Shown in pieces: positions 55,914-64,000 of a stretch of DNA of 64,000 bases (the stretch's first letter is position 1; every line of letters starts with the position of its first letter). The notes below the pieces were generated by a model, which did not search any database, was not told where the DNA came from, and was given only the letters and a program-made list of their open reading frames with translations. Made by a program: the position numbers and the translations under genes. Origin of the DNA: Blastococcus litoris (GTDB taxonomy: Bacteria > Actinomycetota > Actinomycetes > Mycobacteriales > Geodermatophilaceae); the NCBI RefSeq assembly GCF_003075095.1, contig NZ_QCZF01000009.1:1-64000 (forward strand). Reading direction: 5' to 3'.

Positions 55914-56605
55914 CGGAGGACGGGGCGGCGGCTGCCAGGAACCCGATGTTCACTGGGGCGGTGAGCTCCTCGCCGCCGTTCGCCGCTCCCACGACCGAGG
56001 GGGACCCGCCCGGCCCGCCGCCGGCACCCGGATCCTGGGCCCCGGCGTCGGCGATGTGGCGCGGCTGGCCCGAGGTGCGGGCCGACCTGCGCAGCTCGGT
56101 CCTGCTCGTGCTGGCCCTCGCGCTGGCCGGAGTCCCGGCCGGCCTGCTGTGGTGGGCACTGGCCCCGCGCGCGGACTTCCGGGTCACCGACGCCGGGCCC
56201 GAGGCGATCGGCCAGGTCAGCGGGGAGCTGCTCGTCGCCGACGACGCCGTGTACGCGCTGGTGCTGCTCGGTGTCGGCCTGCTCGCCGGTGCGGCCGCCT
56301 GGTTCCTGCGCCGGCGCAGGGGCGTGGCCACCGTGCTCGCGCTCGCCCTGGGCAGCTGCGCGGCCGCCGTCGTCGCCTGGCAGGTCGGCGAGCTGCTGGG
56401 CGCCGGGCCGTCGGAGGCCGAACTGGCCCAGGTGGGCGCCCGCGTGACCACGTCGCTGACCCTCGGATCGCCACCCGCGATGGCGCTGGCCCCGTTCGGG
56501 GCGTTGCTCGCCTACGTCGCCGCCGTCCTCTACGCGCGGGACGACGGCCTCGGCCGCACGGCCGAGGCGTCACCGGCCCGGACGGACCAGCCGACCGTCA
56601 GTTGA
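55910..56605 (+). CDS. DUF2567-type membrane protein
   Basis: 231 residues from GTG 55910, overlapping the dnaE1 stop (ATG 55947 is a less likely start). A Pro-rich N-terminus of about 60 residues is followed by four hydrophobic helices (near residues 62-82, 104-124, 129-150, 186-207), with [21 protein letters not shown] between the first two. This resembles the actinobacterial DUF2567 family, which often lies beside dnaE1. Its function is unknown. The 3' end overlaps the convergent LON-domain gene by 8 bp. Confidence 0.75.
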   Translation: MTEDGAAAARNPMFTGAVSSSPPFAAPTTEGDPPGPPPAPGSWAPASAMWRGWPEVRADLRSSVLLVLALALAGVPAGLLWWALAPRADFRVTDAGPEAIGQVSGELLVADDAVYALVLLGVGLLAGAAAWFLRRRRGVATVLALALGSCAAAVVAWQVGELLGAGPSEAELAQVGARVTTSLTLGSPPAMALAPFGALLAYVAAVLYARDDGLGRTAEASPARTDQPTVS

Positions 56606-57431
56606 CCGTCATCGGGGTCGCGAACTGGTGCAGCGGCACCGGCACGGCGCCCAGGGTCTGCAGCAGGGTCAGCTCCCGCCGCAGCAACCGGGCCTCGTGC
56701 GCCAGGCGCCGCCGGGTCGCCGACTCCGCGAGCAGCGCCTGCCGGTCCTCGGTCGTGAGCAGCGCCGCCGACGCGACCAGGTAGGACAGCGCAGCCGGGT
56801 CGTCGCTCACCGCCTCCAGCAGCACCGCCGTCTCCGCGTCGACGGTCGGCTCGCCGTCGTCGTCGCCCCCGCCGCTGCCCAGGTCGGCCACCTCGGCCAC
56901 GTACCGGGTGAACAGGTCGCGCACCCCCGAGCAGAGGACGTCGAGCGAGCCGCGGGCGACCGCAGCCACGACCTCGTCCAGGCCGTCGTCGCACGGCGGG
57001 CCGCTCTCCGCGGTGCCGGGGACGACGAGACCGTCGGTGTCGCCGGCGGCCTCCTCGGCCGCCTCCTCCTCGGACAGCCACTCGACCACGCCCTGCAGGT
57101 ACGGCGGGTCCTCACCCACGACCACCTCGAGCAGCCGGAAGCGCTCGCCGCCCACGGTGACGATGCGGAAACCGCCGTCGGGCTGGGGACGGACGGCCTG
57201 CACCCGGGCGGTGCAGCCGACGTCGTAGAGGGCCTCGGCGGGGGCGACCTGCTCCACCTCCCAGCCCTGCCGGATGGCCACGACGCCGAAGAACCGCCTG
57301 TCGCCGGACTCCGGATGGCCGAGCAGATCGCGCATCAGCCGGCGGTACCGGGGCTCGAAGATCTGCAGCGGCAGCACGATGCCGGGGAACAGGGGCGTCC
57401 CGAGCGGGAACAGCGGGATGAGCTCACCCAT
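56598..57431 (-). CDS. LON-peptidase-substrate-binding-domain protein
   Basis: 277 residues from ATG 57431. [33 protein letters not shown] is the start of the Lon N-terminal (LAN) domain. [30 protein letters not shown] and [11 protein letters not shown] continue it. No AAA or protease domain follows, so it is a stand-alone LAN protein of the YcaC-independent actinobacterial type. The role may be in substrate recognition for Lon or Clp; unproven. A leaderless-type promoter precedes it. Confidence 0.88.
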   Translation of the reverse strand: MGELIPLFPLGTPLFPGIVLPLQIFEPRYRRLMRDLLGHPESGDRRFFGVVAIRQGWEVEQVAPAEALYDVGCTARVQAVRPQPDGGFRIVTVGGERFRLLEVVVGEDPPYLQGVVEWLSEEEAAEEAAGDTDGLVVPGTAESGPPCDDGLDEVVAAVARGSLDVLCSGVRDLFTRYVAEVADLGSGGGDDDGEPTVDAETAVLLEAVSDDPAALSYLVASAALLTTEDRQALLAESATRRRLAHEARLLRRELTLLQTLGAVPVPLHQFATPMTVN

Positions 57432-57437
57432 GACCCC

Positions 57438-57443
57438 ACCGTA
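57438..57443 (-). promoter_or_regulatory. Putative leaderless -10 element (TACGGT) of the LON-domain gene
   Basis: On the minus strand TACGGT is exactly 6 bases before ATG 57431, as for moxR. Confidence 0.5.
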
Positions 57444-57513
57444 CGGGCGCGGGGCAGCGGGACACCGGCGCTGGCTACCCTGGAGCCCCGACCCCGTCAC
57501 CTCGGAGGCCCCC

Positions 57514-58818
57514 GTGCTCGCCCGCATCGACCTGCGCGGATCCGCGCTGCCCGGGCAGCGGGACCTCGCCGGGCTCCTTCCGCGCGCCGCCACCGACATC
57601 GACTCGGTCATGGCGACCGTCCGCCCGCTCTGCGAGGACGTCCGGATCCGGGGCGCCCAGGCGGTGCGCGAGATCACCGCCCGCCTCGACGGCGTCGACG
57701 CCGAGGACTTCGCCGTCCCGCAGGAGGCGCTGGACCGGGCGCTGGCCGAGTGCGACCCGACGCTGCGCGCCGCCCTCGAGGAGGCGATCAGCCGGGTCCG
57801 GACGGTGCACGCCGACCAGCGCCGCACCGACGTGACCACCGAGGTCGTCCCCGGCGGCACGGTGACCGAGCGCTGGGTCCCGGTGCGCCGCGTCGGCCTG
57901 TACGTCCCCGGTGGCCTCGCACCGCTGCTGTCCAGCGTCGTGATGAACGTCGTTCCCGCGCAGATCGCCGGCGTGGAGTCGATCGCCGTCGCCTCCCCGC
58001 CGCAGCGCGACCACGGCGGTCTGCCCGACCCCGGCGTCCTCGCCGCGTGCGCGCTGCTCGGGATCACCGAGGTCTACGCGGTCGGCGGCGCCCAGGCGGT
58101 GGCGGTCTTCGGCTACGGGGCCGGGTCCTGCGAGCCGGTCGACATGGTCACCGGTCCCGGCAACGTCTACGTGACGGCGGCCAAGCGGCTGCTGCGCGGG
58201 CGGATCGGCATCGACTCCGAGGCGGGCCCGACCGAGGTCGCGATCCTGGCCGACGACACCGCCGACCCCGCGCACGTGGCCGCCGACCTGATCAGCCAGG
58301 CCGAGCACGACCCGCTGGCGGGCGCCGTCCTGGTGACCACCAGCGAGGAGCTGGCCGACGCCGTCCTCGACCTGGTGCCCGGCCAGGTCGCGGCGACCAA
58401 GCACTCCGACCGGATCACCGTCGCCCTGGACGGCACCCAGTCGGGCATCGTGCTGGTCGACGACCTCGACGCCGGCGTGCGCGTCGTCGACGCCTACGCG
58501 GCCGAGCACCTGGAGATCCAGACCCGGGACGCGCGGGAGGTGGCCGCGCGCGTGCGCAACGCCGGCGCGATCTTCGTCGGCGCCTGGTCGCCGGTGTCGC
58601 TGGGCGACTACTGCGCCGGGTCCAACCACGTGCTGCCGACGGGTGGTTGCGCCCGGTTCTCCAGCGGCCTGTCGGTGCAGTCGTTCCTGCGCGGCATCCA
58701 CGTCGTCGAGTACGACCAGCAGGCGCTCGCCGGCGTCGCCGGGCACATCGACGCCCTGGCCGGGGCCGAGGACCTGCCGGCCCACGCGGCTGCGGTCAGG
58801 ATCCGGCAGGGCCGGTGA
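57514..58818 (+). CDS. hisD: Histidinol dehydrogenase HisD
   Basis: 434 residues from GTG 57514 with CGGAGG about 6 bases upstream. The NAD and zinc-site signatures are [83 protein letters not shown] and [18 protein letters not shown]. It catalyses the last two oxidations of histidine synthesis (L-histidinol to L-histidine). TACCCT at 57476 may be its -10, giving a short leader. It leads hisD-hisC-hisB. Confidence 0.96.
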   Translation: MLARIDLRGSALPGQRDLAGLLPRAATDIDSVMATVRPLCEDVRIRGAQAVREITARLDGVDAEDFAVPQEALDRALAECDPTLRAALEEAISRVRTVHADQRRTDVTTEVVPGGTVTERWVPVRRVGLYVPGGLAPLLSSVVMNVVPAQIAGVESIAVASPPQRDHGGLPDPGVLAACALLGITEVYAVGGAQAVAVFGYGAGSCEPVDMVTGPGNVYVTAAKRLLRGRIGIDSEAGPTEVAILADDTADPAHVAADLISQAEHDPLAGAVLVTTSEELADAVLDLVPGQVAATKHSDRITVALDGTQSGIVLVDDLDAGVRVVDAYAAEHLEIQTRDAREVAARVRNAGAIFVGAWSPVSLGDYCAGSNHVLPTGGCARFSSGLSVQSFLRGIHVVEYDQQALAGVAGHIDALAGAEDLPAHAAAVRIRQGR

Positions 58819-59936
58819 CCGACCCGACCGAGCTCCCGCTGCGGCCGGAGCTGCGGGGGCGCTCGCCCTACGGCGCCCCGCAGCCGCCGGCCGCGCACCG
58901 GCTCAACACCAACGAGAACCCGCACCCGCTGCCGGCGGAGCTGCTCGCCGACCTCGGTGCCGCACTGGGCTCCGCGGCACTGGAGCTCAACCGGTACCCG
59001 GACCGGGACGCCCTCGCGCTGCGCGCCGACCTCGCCGCCTACCTCACCCGCACCAGCGGCGAGCAGATCGCCCGGGAGCAGGTCTGGGCGGCCAACGGCT
59101 CCAACGAGGTCCTCCAGCAGGTGCTGCAGGCCTTCGGCGGAGCGGGCCGGACCGCGCTGGGCTTCACGCCGTCGTACTCGATGCACCCGATCCTGTCGGC
59201 CGGCACCGGCACGGCCTGGGTCGACGGCACCCGGCGGGCCGACTTCACCATCGACGCGGCGGCGGCGGTCGCCCAGGTGCGCGAGGTGCGACCCGACGTC
59301 GTCTTCGTGACCAGCCCCAACAACCCGACCGGCACCGCGGTCGCACTCGAGACGGTCGTGCAGATCCACGACGCCACCGGCGGCGTCGTGGTCGTGGACG
59401 AGGCCTACACCGAGTTCGCCCGGCCGGGAACGCCGTCGGCGCTGACCCTGCTGCCCGGTCGGCCGCGGCTGATCGTCAGCCGCACGATGAGCAAGGCGTT
59501 CGGGATGGCCGGCCTGCGGCTGGGCTACCTGGCCGCGGACCCCGCCGTCGTCGACGCCTTGCAGCTGGTCCGCCTGCCCTACCACCTGAGCTCGCTCACC
59601 CAGGCCGCCGCGCGCACCGCCCTGGCGCACACCGACGCGCTGCTGGCCACCGTCGACGCGGTGAAGGAGCAGCGCGACCGGATCGTGGCCGAGCTGCCGG
59701 CGATGGGGTTGACCAGCGTCCCGAGCGACGCCAACTTCGTGCTGTTCGGGCACTTCGCGGATGCGCACGCCGCCTGGCAGGCGCTGCTCGACCGGGGGGT
59801 CCTGGTCCGTGACGTCGGCCTGCCCGGCTGGCTGCGGGTGACGGCGGGGACCAAGGACGAGACCGACGCGTTCCTCACCGCGCTGGGTGAGATCGCGCCG
59901 GAGCACCGCACGACTCTGGGAGACTCACCGGCATGA
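58815..59936 (+). CDS. hisC: Histidinol-phosphate aminotransferase HisC
   Basis: 373 residues from GTG 58815 (GTGA overlap with hisD). PLP fold type I motifs: [57 protein letters not shown] and [17 protein letters not shown] (Schiff-base Lys). [15 protein letters not shown] ends the domain. It transaminates imidazole acetol phosphate. It overlaps hisB by four bases (ATGA). Confidence 0.95.
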   Translation: MTDPTELPLRPELRGRSPYGAPQPPAAHRLNTNENPHPLPAELLADLGAALGSAALELNRYPDRDALALRADLAAYLTRTSGEQIAREQVWAANGSNEVLQQVLQAFGGAGRTALGFTPSYSMHPILSAGTGTAWVDGTRRADFTIDAAAAVAQVREVRPDVVFVTSPNNPTGTAVALETVVQIHDATGGVVVVDEAYTEFARPGTPSALTLLPGRPRLIVSRTMSKAFGMAGLRLGYLAADPAVVDALQLVRLPYHLSSLTQAAARTALAHTDALLATVDAVKEQRDRIVAELPAMGLTSVPSDANFVLFGHFADAHAAWQALLDRGVLVRDVGLPGWLRVTAGTKDETDAFLTALGEIAPEHRTTLGDSPA

Positions 59937-60529
59937 GCCGCACCGCACGCGTCGAACGGGCGACCAACGAGACCAAGCTCGTGGTCGAGCTCGACCTCGA
60001 CGGCACCGGCACCAGCTCGATCAGCACGGGCGTGGGCTTCTACGACCACATGCTCACCGCGCTGTCGAAGCACAGCGGCATCGACCTCACGGTGCGGGCC
60101 GACGGCGATCTGCACATCGACGCGCACCACACCGTCGAGGACGTCGCGATCGCGCTGGGCCAGGCGTTCGCGCAGGCGCTGGGCGACAAGCGGGGGATCA
60201 CCCGCTACGGCGACGCGACGATCCCGATGGACGAGGTGCTCGCACAGGCCGCCGTCGATCTCTCCGGCCGGCCGTACTTCGTGCACGCCGAGCCCGAGGG
60301 CATGACGCCGATGATCGGGCCGGACTACCCGACCAGCCTGACCAAGCACGTGCTGGAGTCCTTCGCGTTCAACGCGCGGATCAGCCTGCACGTGCGGGTC
60401 CTCTACGCCGGCCGGGATGCCCACCACATCGTCGAGGGCCAGTTCAAGGCCCTGGCCCGCGCGCTGCGGCAGGCGGTCGCGATCGACCCGCGCGTCACCG
60501 ACGTGCCCTCCACCAAGGGCGCGCTGTAA
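59933..60529 (+). CDS. hisB: Imidazoleglycerol-phosphate dehydratase HisB
   Basis: 198 residues from ATG 59933. [49 protein letters not shown] and [23 protein letters not shown] carry the paired His/Glu metal ligands of the two half-domains. It is monofunctional, lacking the phosphatase domain of E. coli HisB. It is the third step of the local hisDCB unit. Confidence 0.96.
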   Translation: MSRTARVERATNETKLVVELDLDGTGTSSISTGVGFYDHMLTALSKHSGIDLTVRADGDLHIDAHHTVEDVAIALGQAFAQALGDKRGITRYGDATIPMDEVLAQAAVDLSGRPYFVHAEPEGMTPMIGPDYPTSLTKHVLESFAFNARISLHVRVLYAGRDAHHIVEGQFKALARALRQAVAIDPRVTDVPSTKGAL

Positions 60530-60533
60530 CCCG

Positions 60534-60710
60534 GTGAACACCGGTCTGCTCCTGCTGCTCCTCGGCGGGTTCCTGCTCGGCGGCGCCTGGAGCGTCTGGC
60601 GCACCGACGAGGAGCACCCCGACCGCGGCGGACCGCAGGTCACGATGGCCGTCGTCCTGCTGCTGGCCGCCCTGATCGCCAGCGCGGCGGGCATCCTGCG
60701 CCTGGTCTGA
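60534..60710 (+). CDS. Small two-helix membrane protein in the his operon
   Basis: 58 residues from GTG 60534, only four bases after hisB. Two hydrophobic helices (TGLLLLLLGGFLLGGAWSVW and VTMAVVLLLAALIASAAGIL) surround a polar loop with DEEHPDRGG. It has no homologue I can name. Proximity to hisB and a sensible start suggest it is real and cotranscribed. Histidine-operon small membrane proteins of this shape are common in actinobacteria. Confidence 0.65.
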   Translation: MNTGLLLLLLGGFLLGGAWSVWRTDEEHPDRGGPQVTMAVVLLLAALIASAAGILRLV

Positions 60711-60734
60711 CCGCCCGGGCCGGCGAGAGGTGCG

Positions 60735-61106
60735 ATGACCGACGACCTGCGCGCGAGGGCGAGCAACCTCGCGCTCGTCGGTGCGCTCACCTACGAGCAC
60801 CCGGAGCTGCTGCCGATCCTCCACGGACACCTGGCGGACAACGGCGGCGAGGTCCTGCCCTACCTCTACGTCGCCGATGTCATGCGGTGGCTGGTCCTGC
60901 ACCGGGAGGATCGACCGGACGTCTGCCGGGAGGTCTTCCGGTGGATGGAGGCCGCCTGGGACCGTGCGGACGACCACCAGCGGGACCTGATCGGTGCGGG
61001 CTTCGTCGAGGCGCTGCCGAACCCGGGCGAGGCCGGCGCCGCCGAGATGCGAGCGCTTCTCGGGCCGGACCTCCGCCGTCTCGACGCCTGGAACCCGCCG
61101 ACGTGA
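60735..61106 (+). CDS. Uncharacterised soluble protein (DUF7674/immunity-like fold)
   Basis: 123 residues from ATG 60735 with GAGAGG upstream. The sequence is all-helical in appearance: LRARASNLALVGALTYE, VADVMRWLVLHREDRPDVCREVFRWMEAAWD and LIGAGFVEALPNPGEAG with a closing MRALLGPDLRRLDAWN. The pattern (helical hairpins, F-VEAL, LGPDLRR) resembles DUF7674-type and contact-dependent immunity proteins, but the match is weak. It overlaps the next gene by GTGA, so the pair is co-translated. No toxin was found beside it. Confidence 0.6.
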   Translation: MTDDLRARASNLALVGALTYEHPELLPILHGHLADNGGEVLPYLYVADVMRWLVLHREDRPDVCREVFRWMEAAWDRADDHQRDLIGAGFVEALPNPGEAGAAEMRALLGPDLRRLDAWNPPT

Positions 61107-61729
61107 CCGCCACCGGGCGGTCGGCCCGAGGAACCGACGAGGAGCAGTTCCTCGGCATCGTCCTGGCCGATCCCGCGGTGCGGGCGGTGCTCGACCGGGC
61201 GCCCGGCCTCGGGGTCGGCGACTGGTGGTTGACCGCGGGCGTGTTGTTCCAGACGGTCTGGAACCACCTCACCGGCCGGCCCGGCGGCACCGGTATCCGG
61301 GACGCCGACTTCTTCTACTTCGATCCCGACACGTCGTGGGCCGCCGAGGACGCCGTCATCCGGGCAGGGGCGGAGCTGTTCGCCGACCTCCCGGTGCCTG
61401 TGGAGATCCGGAACGAGGCCCGCGTGCACCTCTGGTACGCCGACCGCTTCGGCATCCCGGCGCCGCCCTTCCGCGACTGCGCGCACGCCATCGACTCCTT
61501 CGCGGCGGTCTGCTGCTGCTACGGGGTGACGGTGGACGGCGCTGGGCAACCGCGGGTCTACGCGCCGCACGGCTACGCGGACCTGTTCGCGATGACCGTC
61601 CGGCCCAACCGCGGGCTCGCCCCTCGGCACGTCTACGAGGCCAAGGCGGCGCGCTGGCAGCAGGTGTGGCCCGAGCTCACCGTCCTGCCGTGGGATGCCG
61701 AAGCGCTGCACGTCCCCGGAACGCCGTGA
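61103..61729 (+). CDS. Nucleotidyltransferase-fold protein (NTP_transf_6 / DUF925-like)
   Basis: 208 residues from GTG 61103. DWWLTAGVLFQTVWNHLTG, IRDADFFYFDPDTSWAAED, VPVEIRNEARVHLWYADRFG and AIDSFAAVCCCYGVTVDG are typical of PF06042 proteins. The D-x-D-F-F-Y-FD motif stands where minimal nucleotidyltransferases hold the catalytic acid pair. The biochemical target is unknown. It is coupled to the preceding gene and its 3' end overlaps the convergent membrane gene by 53 bp, which is long for two real genes. Confidence 0.8.
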   Translation: MTATGRSARGTDEEQFLGIVLADPAVRAVLDRAPGLGVGDWWLTAGVLFQTVWNHLTGRPGGTGIRDADFFYFDPDTSWAAEDAVIRAGAELFADLPVPVEIRNEARVHLWYADRFGIPAPPFRDCAHAIDSFAAVCCCYGVTVDGAGQPRVYAPHGYADLFAMTVRPNRGLAPRHVYEAKAARWQQVWPELTVLPWDAEALHVPGTP

Positions 61730-62426
61730 CCACGACGACGACAGCGCCCAGCGTCGCTGCGGCCGCCGGCACGGGACGACGTCGGCGCAGGTTCCGGGCC
61801 GCCGTGCCGCCCAGCCCCCACGCGACAGCCGCCGGGTAGCCGGGCGACCCGGGAACGGAGCGGGTCGTCGCGACGGCCGCAGCGGTCGCGACGGCGAGCA
61901 CCCCAACACCCCAGGAGTCCCGCCGCGACGGTGCCGCGTCCCGGCCTTCGGCGAGGAGCACCTCGGTGGTGGCGGCCGCTGCGGCCAGGGTGATCCAGCC
62001 GGCGAACAGGCCCAGGGGCTCCCGGACGGCCCAGCGGGTGCCCCGGGAGCCGGGGTCGTCCGGGCTGTCGGCGCGCGACCGCCGGTACGCGGTCACCGCG
62101 GCGGCAGTCGTGGCGGCGATGGCGGGGAGCTGAAGCCGCGGCGGGTGCTGGAGGCGGACCCAGGCGCCGGCGAGCAGGTACCCCAGCGCAGCCGGCCATC
62201 CGGTCCGACGCAGGAGCGGCCCGTCGCTCCTCCCCGGACGCAGGGTCCTCACCGCGTAGGCCAGTGAGCCGGCGTAGATCGGGATCCAGATCCCGAAGGC
62301 GGCGTCGGCCGGCAGGACCACGCTCGGGCTCTCGTCGGACTCGCCGTAGTCCCCGGTCGCCCCGCTCACCAGACCGCCCACCACCGCGGCGGCCACCGCG
62401 CCCTGCCTCGCCCGGTCCCGGTCCAT
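61677..62426 (-). CDS. TspO/MBR-like membrane protein
   Basis: 249 residues from ATG 62426 with GGAGGAG upstream. Several hydrophobic helices include [22 protein letters not shown], in which FxIWxPIY is reminiscent of the TspO/tryptophan-rich sensory protein superfamily. [20 protein letters not shown] and the polar tail with RNLRRRRP follow. Loose homologues are uncharacterised. It is the only minus-strand gene within the his locus. The start is well supported, the family assignment is moderate. Confidence 0.6.
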   Translation of the reverse strand: MDRDRARQGAVAAAVVGGLVSGATGDYGESDESPSVVLPADAAFGIWIPIYAGSLAYAVRTLRPGRSDGPLLRRTGWPAALGYLLAGAWVRLQHPPRLQLPAIAATTAAAVTAYRRSRADSPDDPGSRGTRWAVREPLGLFAGWITLAAAAATTEVLLAEGRDAAPSRRDSWGVGVLAVATAAAVATTRSVPGSPGYPAAVAWGLGGTAARNLRRRRPVPAAAATLGAVVVVVTAFRGRAALRHPTAGR

Positions 62427-62530
62427 GCCCGCTCCTCCGTCGTCACCGCGACTGGTGCACCCGGCACTTCGGGACGCCCGGATCCGGTGGATGCGACGGG
62501 AACAGACCGGGGCCCGATCCCGCTGGTGGG

Positions 62531-62536
62531 TAGCGT
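62531..62536 (+). promoter_or_regulatory. Putative leaderless -10 element (TAGCGT) of hisH
   Basis: TAGCGT is seven bases before GTG 62544. It implies hisH has its own promoter, separate from hisDCB. Confidence 0.5.
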
Positions 62537-62543
62537 GGCAGGC

Positions 62544-63182
62544 GTGAAGAAGGTGACGATCCTCGACTACGGGTCGGGCAACCTCCGGTCCGCCGAGCGG
62601 GCGCTGGCCCGCGTCGGCGCGGACGTGACGGTGACCGCGGACCCGCAGGCGGCGCTGGACGCCGACGGGCTGGTCGTCCCGGGCGTGGGTGCGTTCGCCG
62701 CCTGCATGCAGGGTCTGCGCGCCGTCGACGGCCCGCGCATCATCGGCCGCCGGCTGGCCGGTGGCCGCCCGGTCCTCGGCATCTGCGTGGGCATGCAGAT
62801 CCTGTTCGACCGCGGCGTCGAGCACGGCCACGACGCCGAGGGCTGCGGCGAGTGGCCGGGCGTCGTCGAGCCGCTCGAGGCGCCGGTGCTGCCGCACATG
62901 GGCTGGAACACCGTCGAGGCGCCGCAGGACAGCGTGCTGTTCGACGGCCTGGCCGACCAGCGCTTCTACTTCGTGCACTCCTACGGCGTCCGCGAGTTCC
63001 CCCTCGCCGCCGACGGCCCGCCCAGCCCCCTGGCCAAGCCCAAGGTCACCTGGGCCGAGCACGGCGACAGGTTCGTCGCCGGTGTGGAGAACGGCACCCT
63101 CTCGGCCACGCAGTTCCACCCGGAGAAGAGCGGCGACGCGGGCGCCCAGCTGCTGACGAACTGGCTGCAGACACTCGACTGA
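62544..63182 (+). CDS. hisH: Imidazole glycerol phosphate synthase glutaminase subunit HisH
   Basis: 212 residues from GTG 62544 ([21 protein letters not shown]). The class I glutamine amidotransferase triad is present: [17 protein letters not shown] (nucleophile Cys) and [17 protein letters not shown] (His and Glu). [12 protein letters not shown] and FYFVHSYGV are further HisH motifs. It supplies ammonia to HisF. The other partners hisA and hisF are not in the window and would normally follow. Here an M28 peptidase gene comes next. Confidence 0.96.
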   Translation: MKKVTILDYGSGNLRSAERALARVGADVTVTADPQAALDADGLVVPGVGAFAACMQGLRAVDGPRIIGRRLAGGRPVLGICVGMQILFDRGVEHGHDAEGCGEWPGVVEPLEAPVLPHMGWNTVEAPQDSVLFDGLADQRFYFVHSYGVREFPLAADGPPSPLAKPKVTWAEHGDRFVAGVENGTLSATQFHPEKSGDAGAQLLTNWLQTLD

Positions 63183-63210
63183 CCTGCGCGGGACGGCGCA
63201 TCCCCGCACC

Positions 63211-63216
63211 TAGGGT
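63211..63216 (+). promoter_or_regulatory. Putative leaderless -10 element (TAGGGT) of the M28 peptidase
   Basis: TAGGGT lies six bases before GTG 63223, 29 bases after the hisH stop. Confidence 0.5.
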
Positions 63217-63222
63217 GACGCC

Positions 63223-64000
63223 GTGCGCGTCGAACGGTCACGGCCCGCCGCGCGCCCGAACCGTGTCGCCGGGCTGGTCGTCGTCGCCCTGCTGCTGGGC
63301 CTGGCCGGGTGGTCGGCCCTGGCGCTGTCACCGCCCGCACCCGCGCCGGCCGACGCCGCGCCGACGGACTTCAGCGCCACGCGGGCCTTCGCCCACGTCG
63401 AGCAGCTCGCCGCGGACGTGCACGTCGCCGGCAGCGCCGCGAGCGCCGACGTCGTCGACGGGCTCGTCGCCACCCTGAGCGGACTGGGCCTCGACACCCG
63501 CGTGCAGAGCGCCGTGGGTGCGGTCCGCACGGCGTCGGGGGAGACCCGGATGGCGCGGGTGCGCAACGTCGTCGCCGTCCTGCCGGGCAGCGCGCCCACC
63601 GGCCGGATCTTCCTCACCGCCCACCACGACTCCGTGGAGACCGGCCCGGGCGCAGCCGACGACGCGGCGGGTGTGGCCGCCGTCCTCGAGTCGGCGCGGG
63701 CCCTCGTCGCGGGCCCGCGGCTGCGCAACGACGTGGTGGTCGTCCTGACCGACGCCGAGGAGGCCTGCTCCTGCGGCGCGGAGGCGTTCGCCTCCGCGCA
63801 CCCGCTCGCCTCCGCCGGTGGGGTCGTCCTCAACCTGGAGGCCCGCGGCACCGGCGGGCCGCCGATCATGTTCGAGACGTCGCCGGGCAACGCCGCCCTC
63901 GCCGAGGTGTACGCCACCGCCGTCCCGCACCCGGTCGCGAGCAGCTTCGCCGTCGAGGTCTACCGGGTCATGCCGAACTTCACCGATTTCAGCGTCCTGC
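63223..64000 (+). CDS. M28-family zinc aminopeptidase, membrane-anchored, 3'-truncated by the window
   Basis: 259 residues are visible from GTG 63223 to the window edge without a stop. One membrane helix (RVAGLVVVALLLGLAGWSAL, about residues 14-33) or signal anchor is followed by an extracytoplasmic domain. FLTAHHDSVETGPGAADDAAG carries the first His and the bridging Asp of the di-zinc site. LTDAEEACSCGAEAF holds the catalytic Glu and next ligand. VVLNLEARGTGG follows. This resembles the vacuolar/Pff1-type M28 enzymes that continue into several membrane helices, expected beyond the window (inference). Confidence 0.88.
   Translation, partial: MRVERSRPAARPNRVAGLVVVALLLGLAGWSALALSPPAPAPADAAPTDFSATRAFAHVEQLAADVHVAGSAASADVVDGLVATLSGLGLDTRVQSAVGAVRTASGETRMARVRNVVAVLPGSAPTGRIFLTAHHDSVETGPGAADDAAGVAAVLESARALVAGPRLRNDVVVVLTDAEEACSCGAEAFASAHPLASAGGVVLNLEARGTGGPPIMFETSPGNAALAEVYATAVPHPVASSFAVEVYRVMPNFTDFSVL

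Overview
The window is very GC-rich (GTG starts and ATGA/GTGA stop-start overlaps are frequent) and carries actinobacterial hallmarks: a full dcw cluster with mraZ, ftsQ, sepF, yggT and divIVA/wag31, a TCGAAC-N4-GTTCGA LexA box, paired DnaE1 and DnaE2 polymerases, a DUF3040 protein and an LpqY-SugABC-like transporter. Gene content and order suggest a Geodermatophilaceae-type organism (Blastococcus/Geodermatophilus/Modestobacter). That is inference from gene families, not a database match.

Layout. 1-12.8 kb: error-prone polymerase DnaE2 (5' end cut by the window), a small frameshifted membrane gene, a PhnB-like VOC protein, an LCP cell-wall ligase, a methyltransferase and a phosphodiesterase. 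These are followed on the minus strand by a three-gene unit (ADGG-repeat peptide, JmjC-type cupin oxygenase, sucrase/ferredoxin-like protein), then SOS-controlled dinB and a DUF3040 protein. 12.8-17.6 kb: a minus-strand MoxR-DUF58-transglutaminase operon. 17.7-36.3 kb: the division and cell-wall cluster mraZ-rsmH-ftsL-ftsI-murE-murF-mraY-ftsW-murG-murC-ftsQ-ftsZ-pgeF-yggS-sepF-yggT-divIVA. It makes lipid II and the divisome, but murD is absent from its usual place between mraY and ftsW. 36.4-40.1 kb: a small membrane protein and ileS, convergent. 40.2-49.4 kb: an NhaP-type antiporter, a DUF4032 kinase-like protein, a sugar ABC importer and a GH13 glucosidase. This block separates ileS from lspA-rluD-(CPBP protease)-(GNAT)-dnaE1-DUF2567. 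56.6-64 kb: a LON-domain protein, hisD-hisC-hisB, four unrelated genes, then hisH and the start of an M28 peptidase.

Most genes are housekeeping and confidently named. The less ordinary parts are: the ADGG-repeat peptide/oxygenase/ferredoxin-like unit; 10-bp-phased TGGG arrays flanking mraZ (probable MraZ operators); loss or relocation of murD; many TANNNT-N6-8-start (leaderless-type) promoters, two of which drive mini-ORFs that overlap the real start codon; and two genes whose only plausible start is a CTG overlapping the upstream stop. No rRNA, tRNA, CRISPR array, transposase or phage gene was seen.
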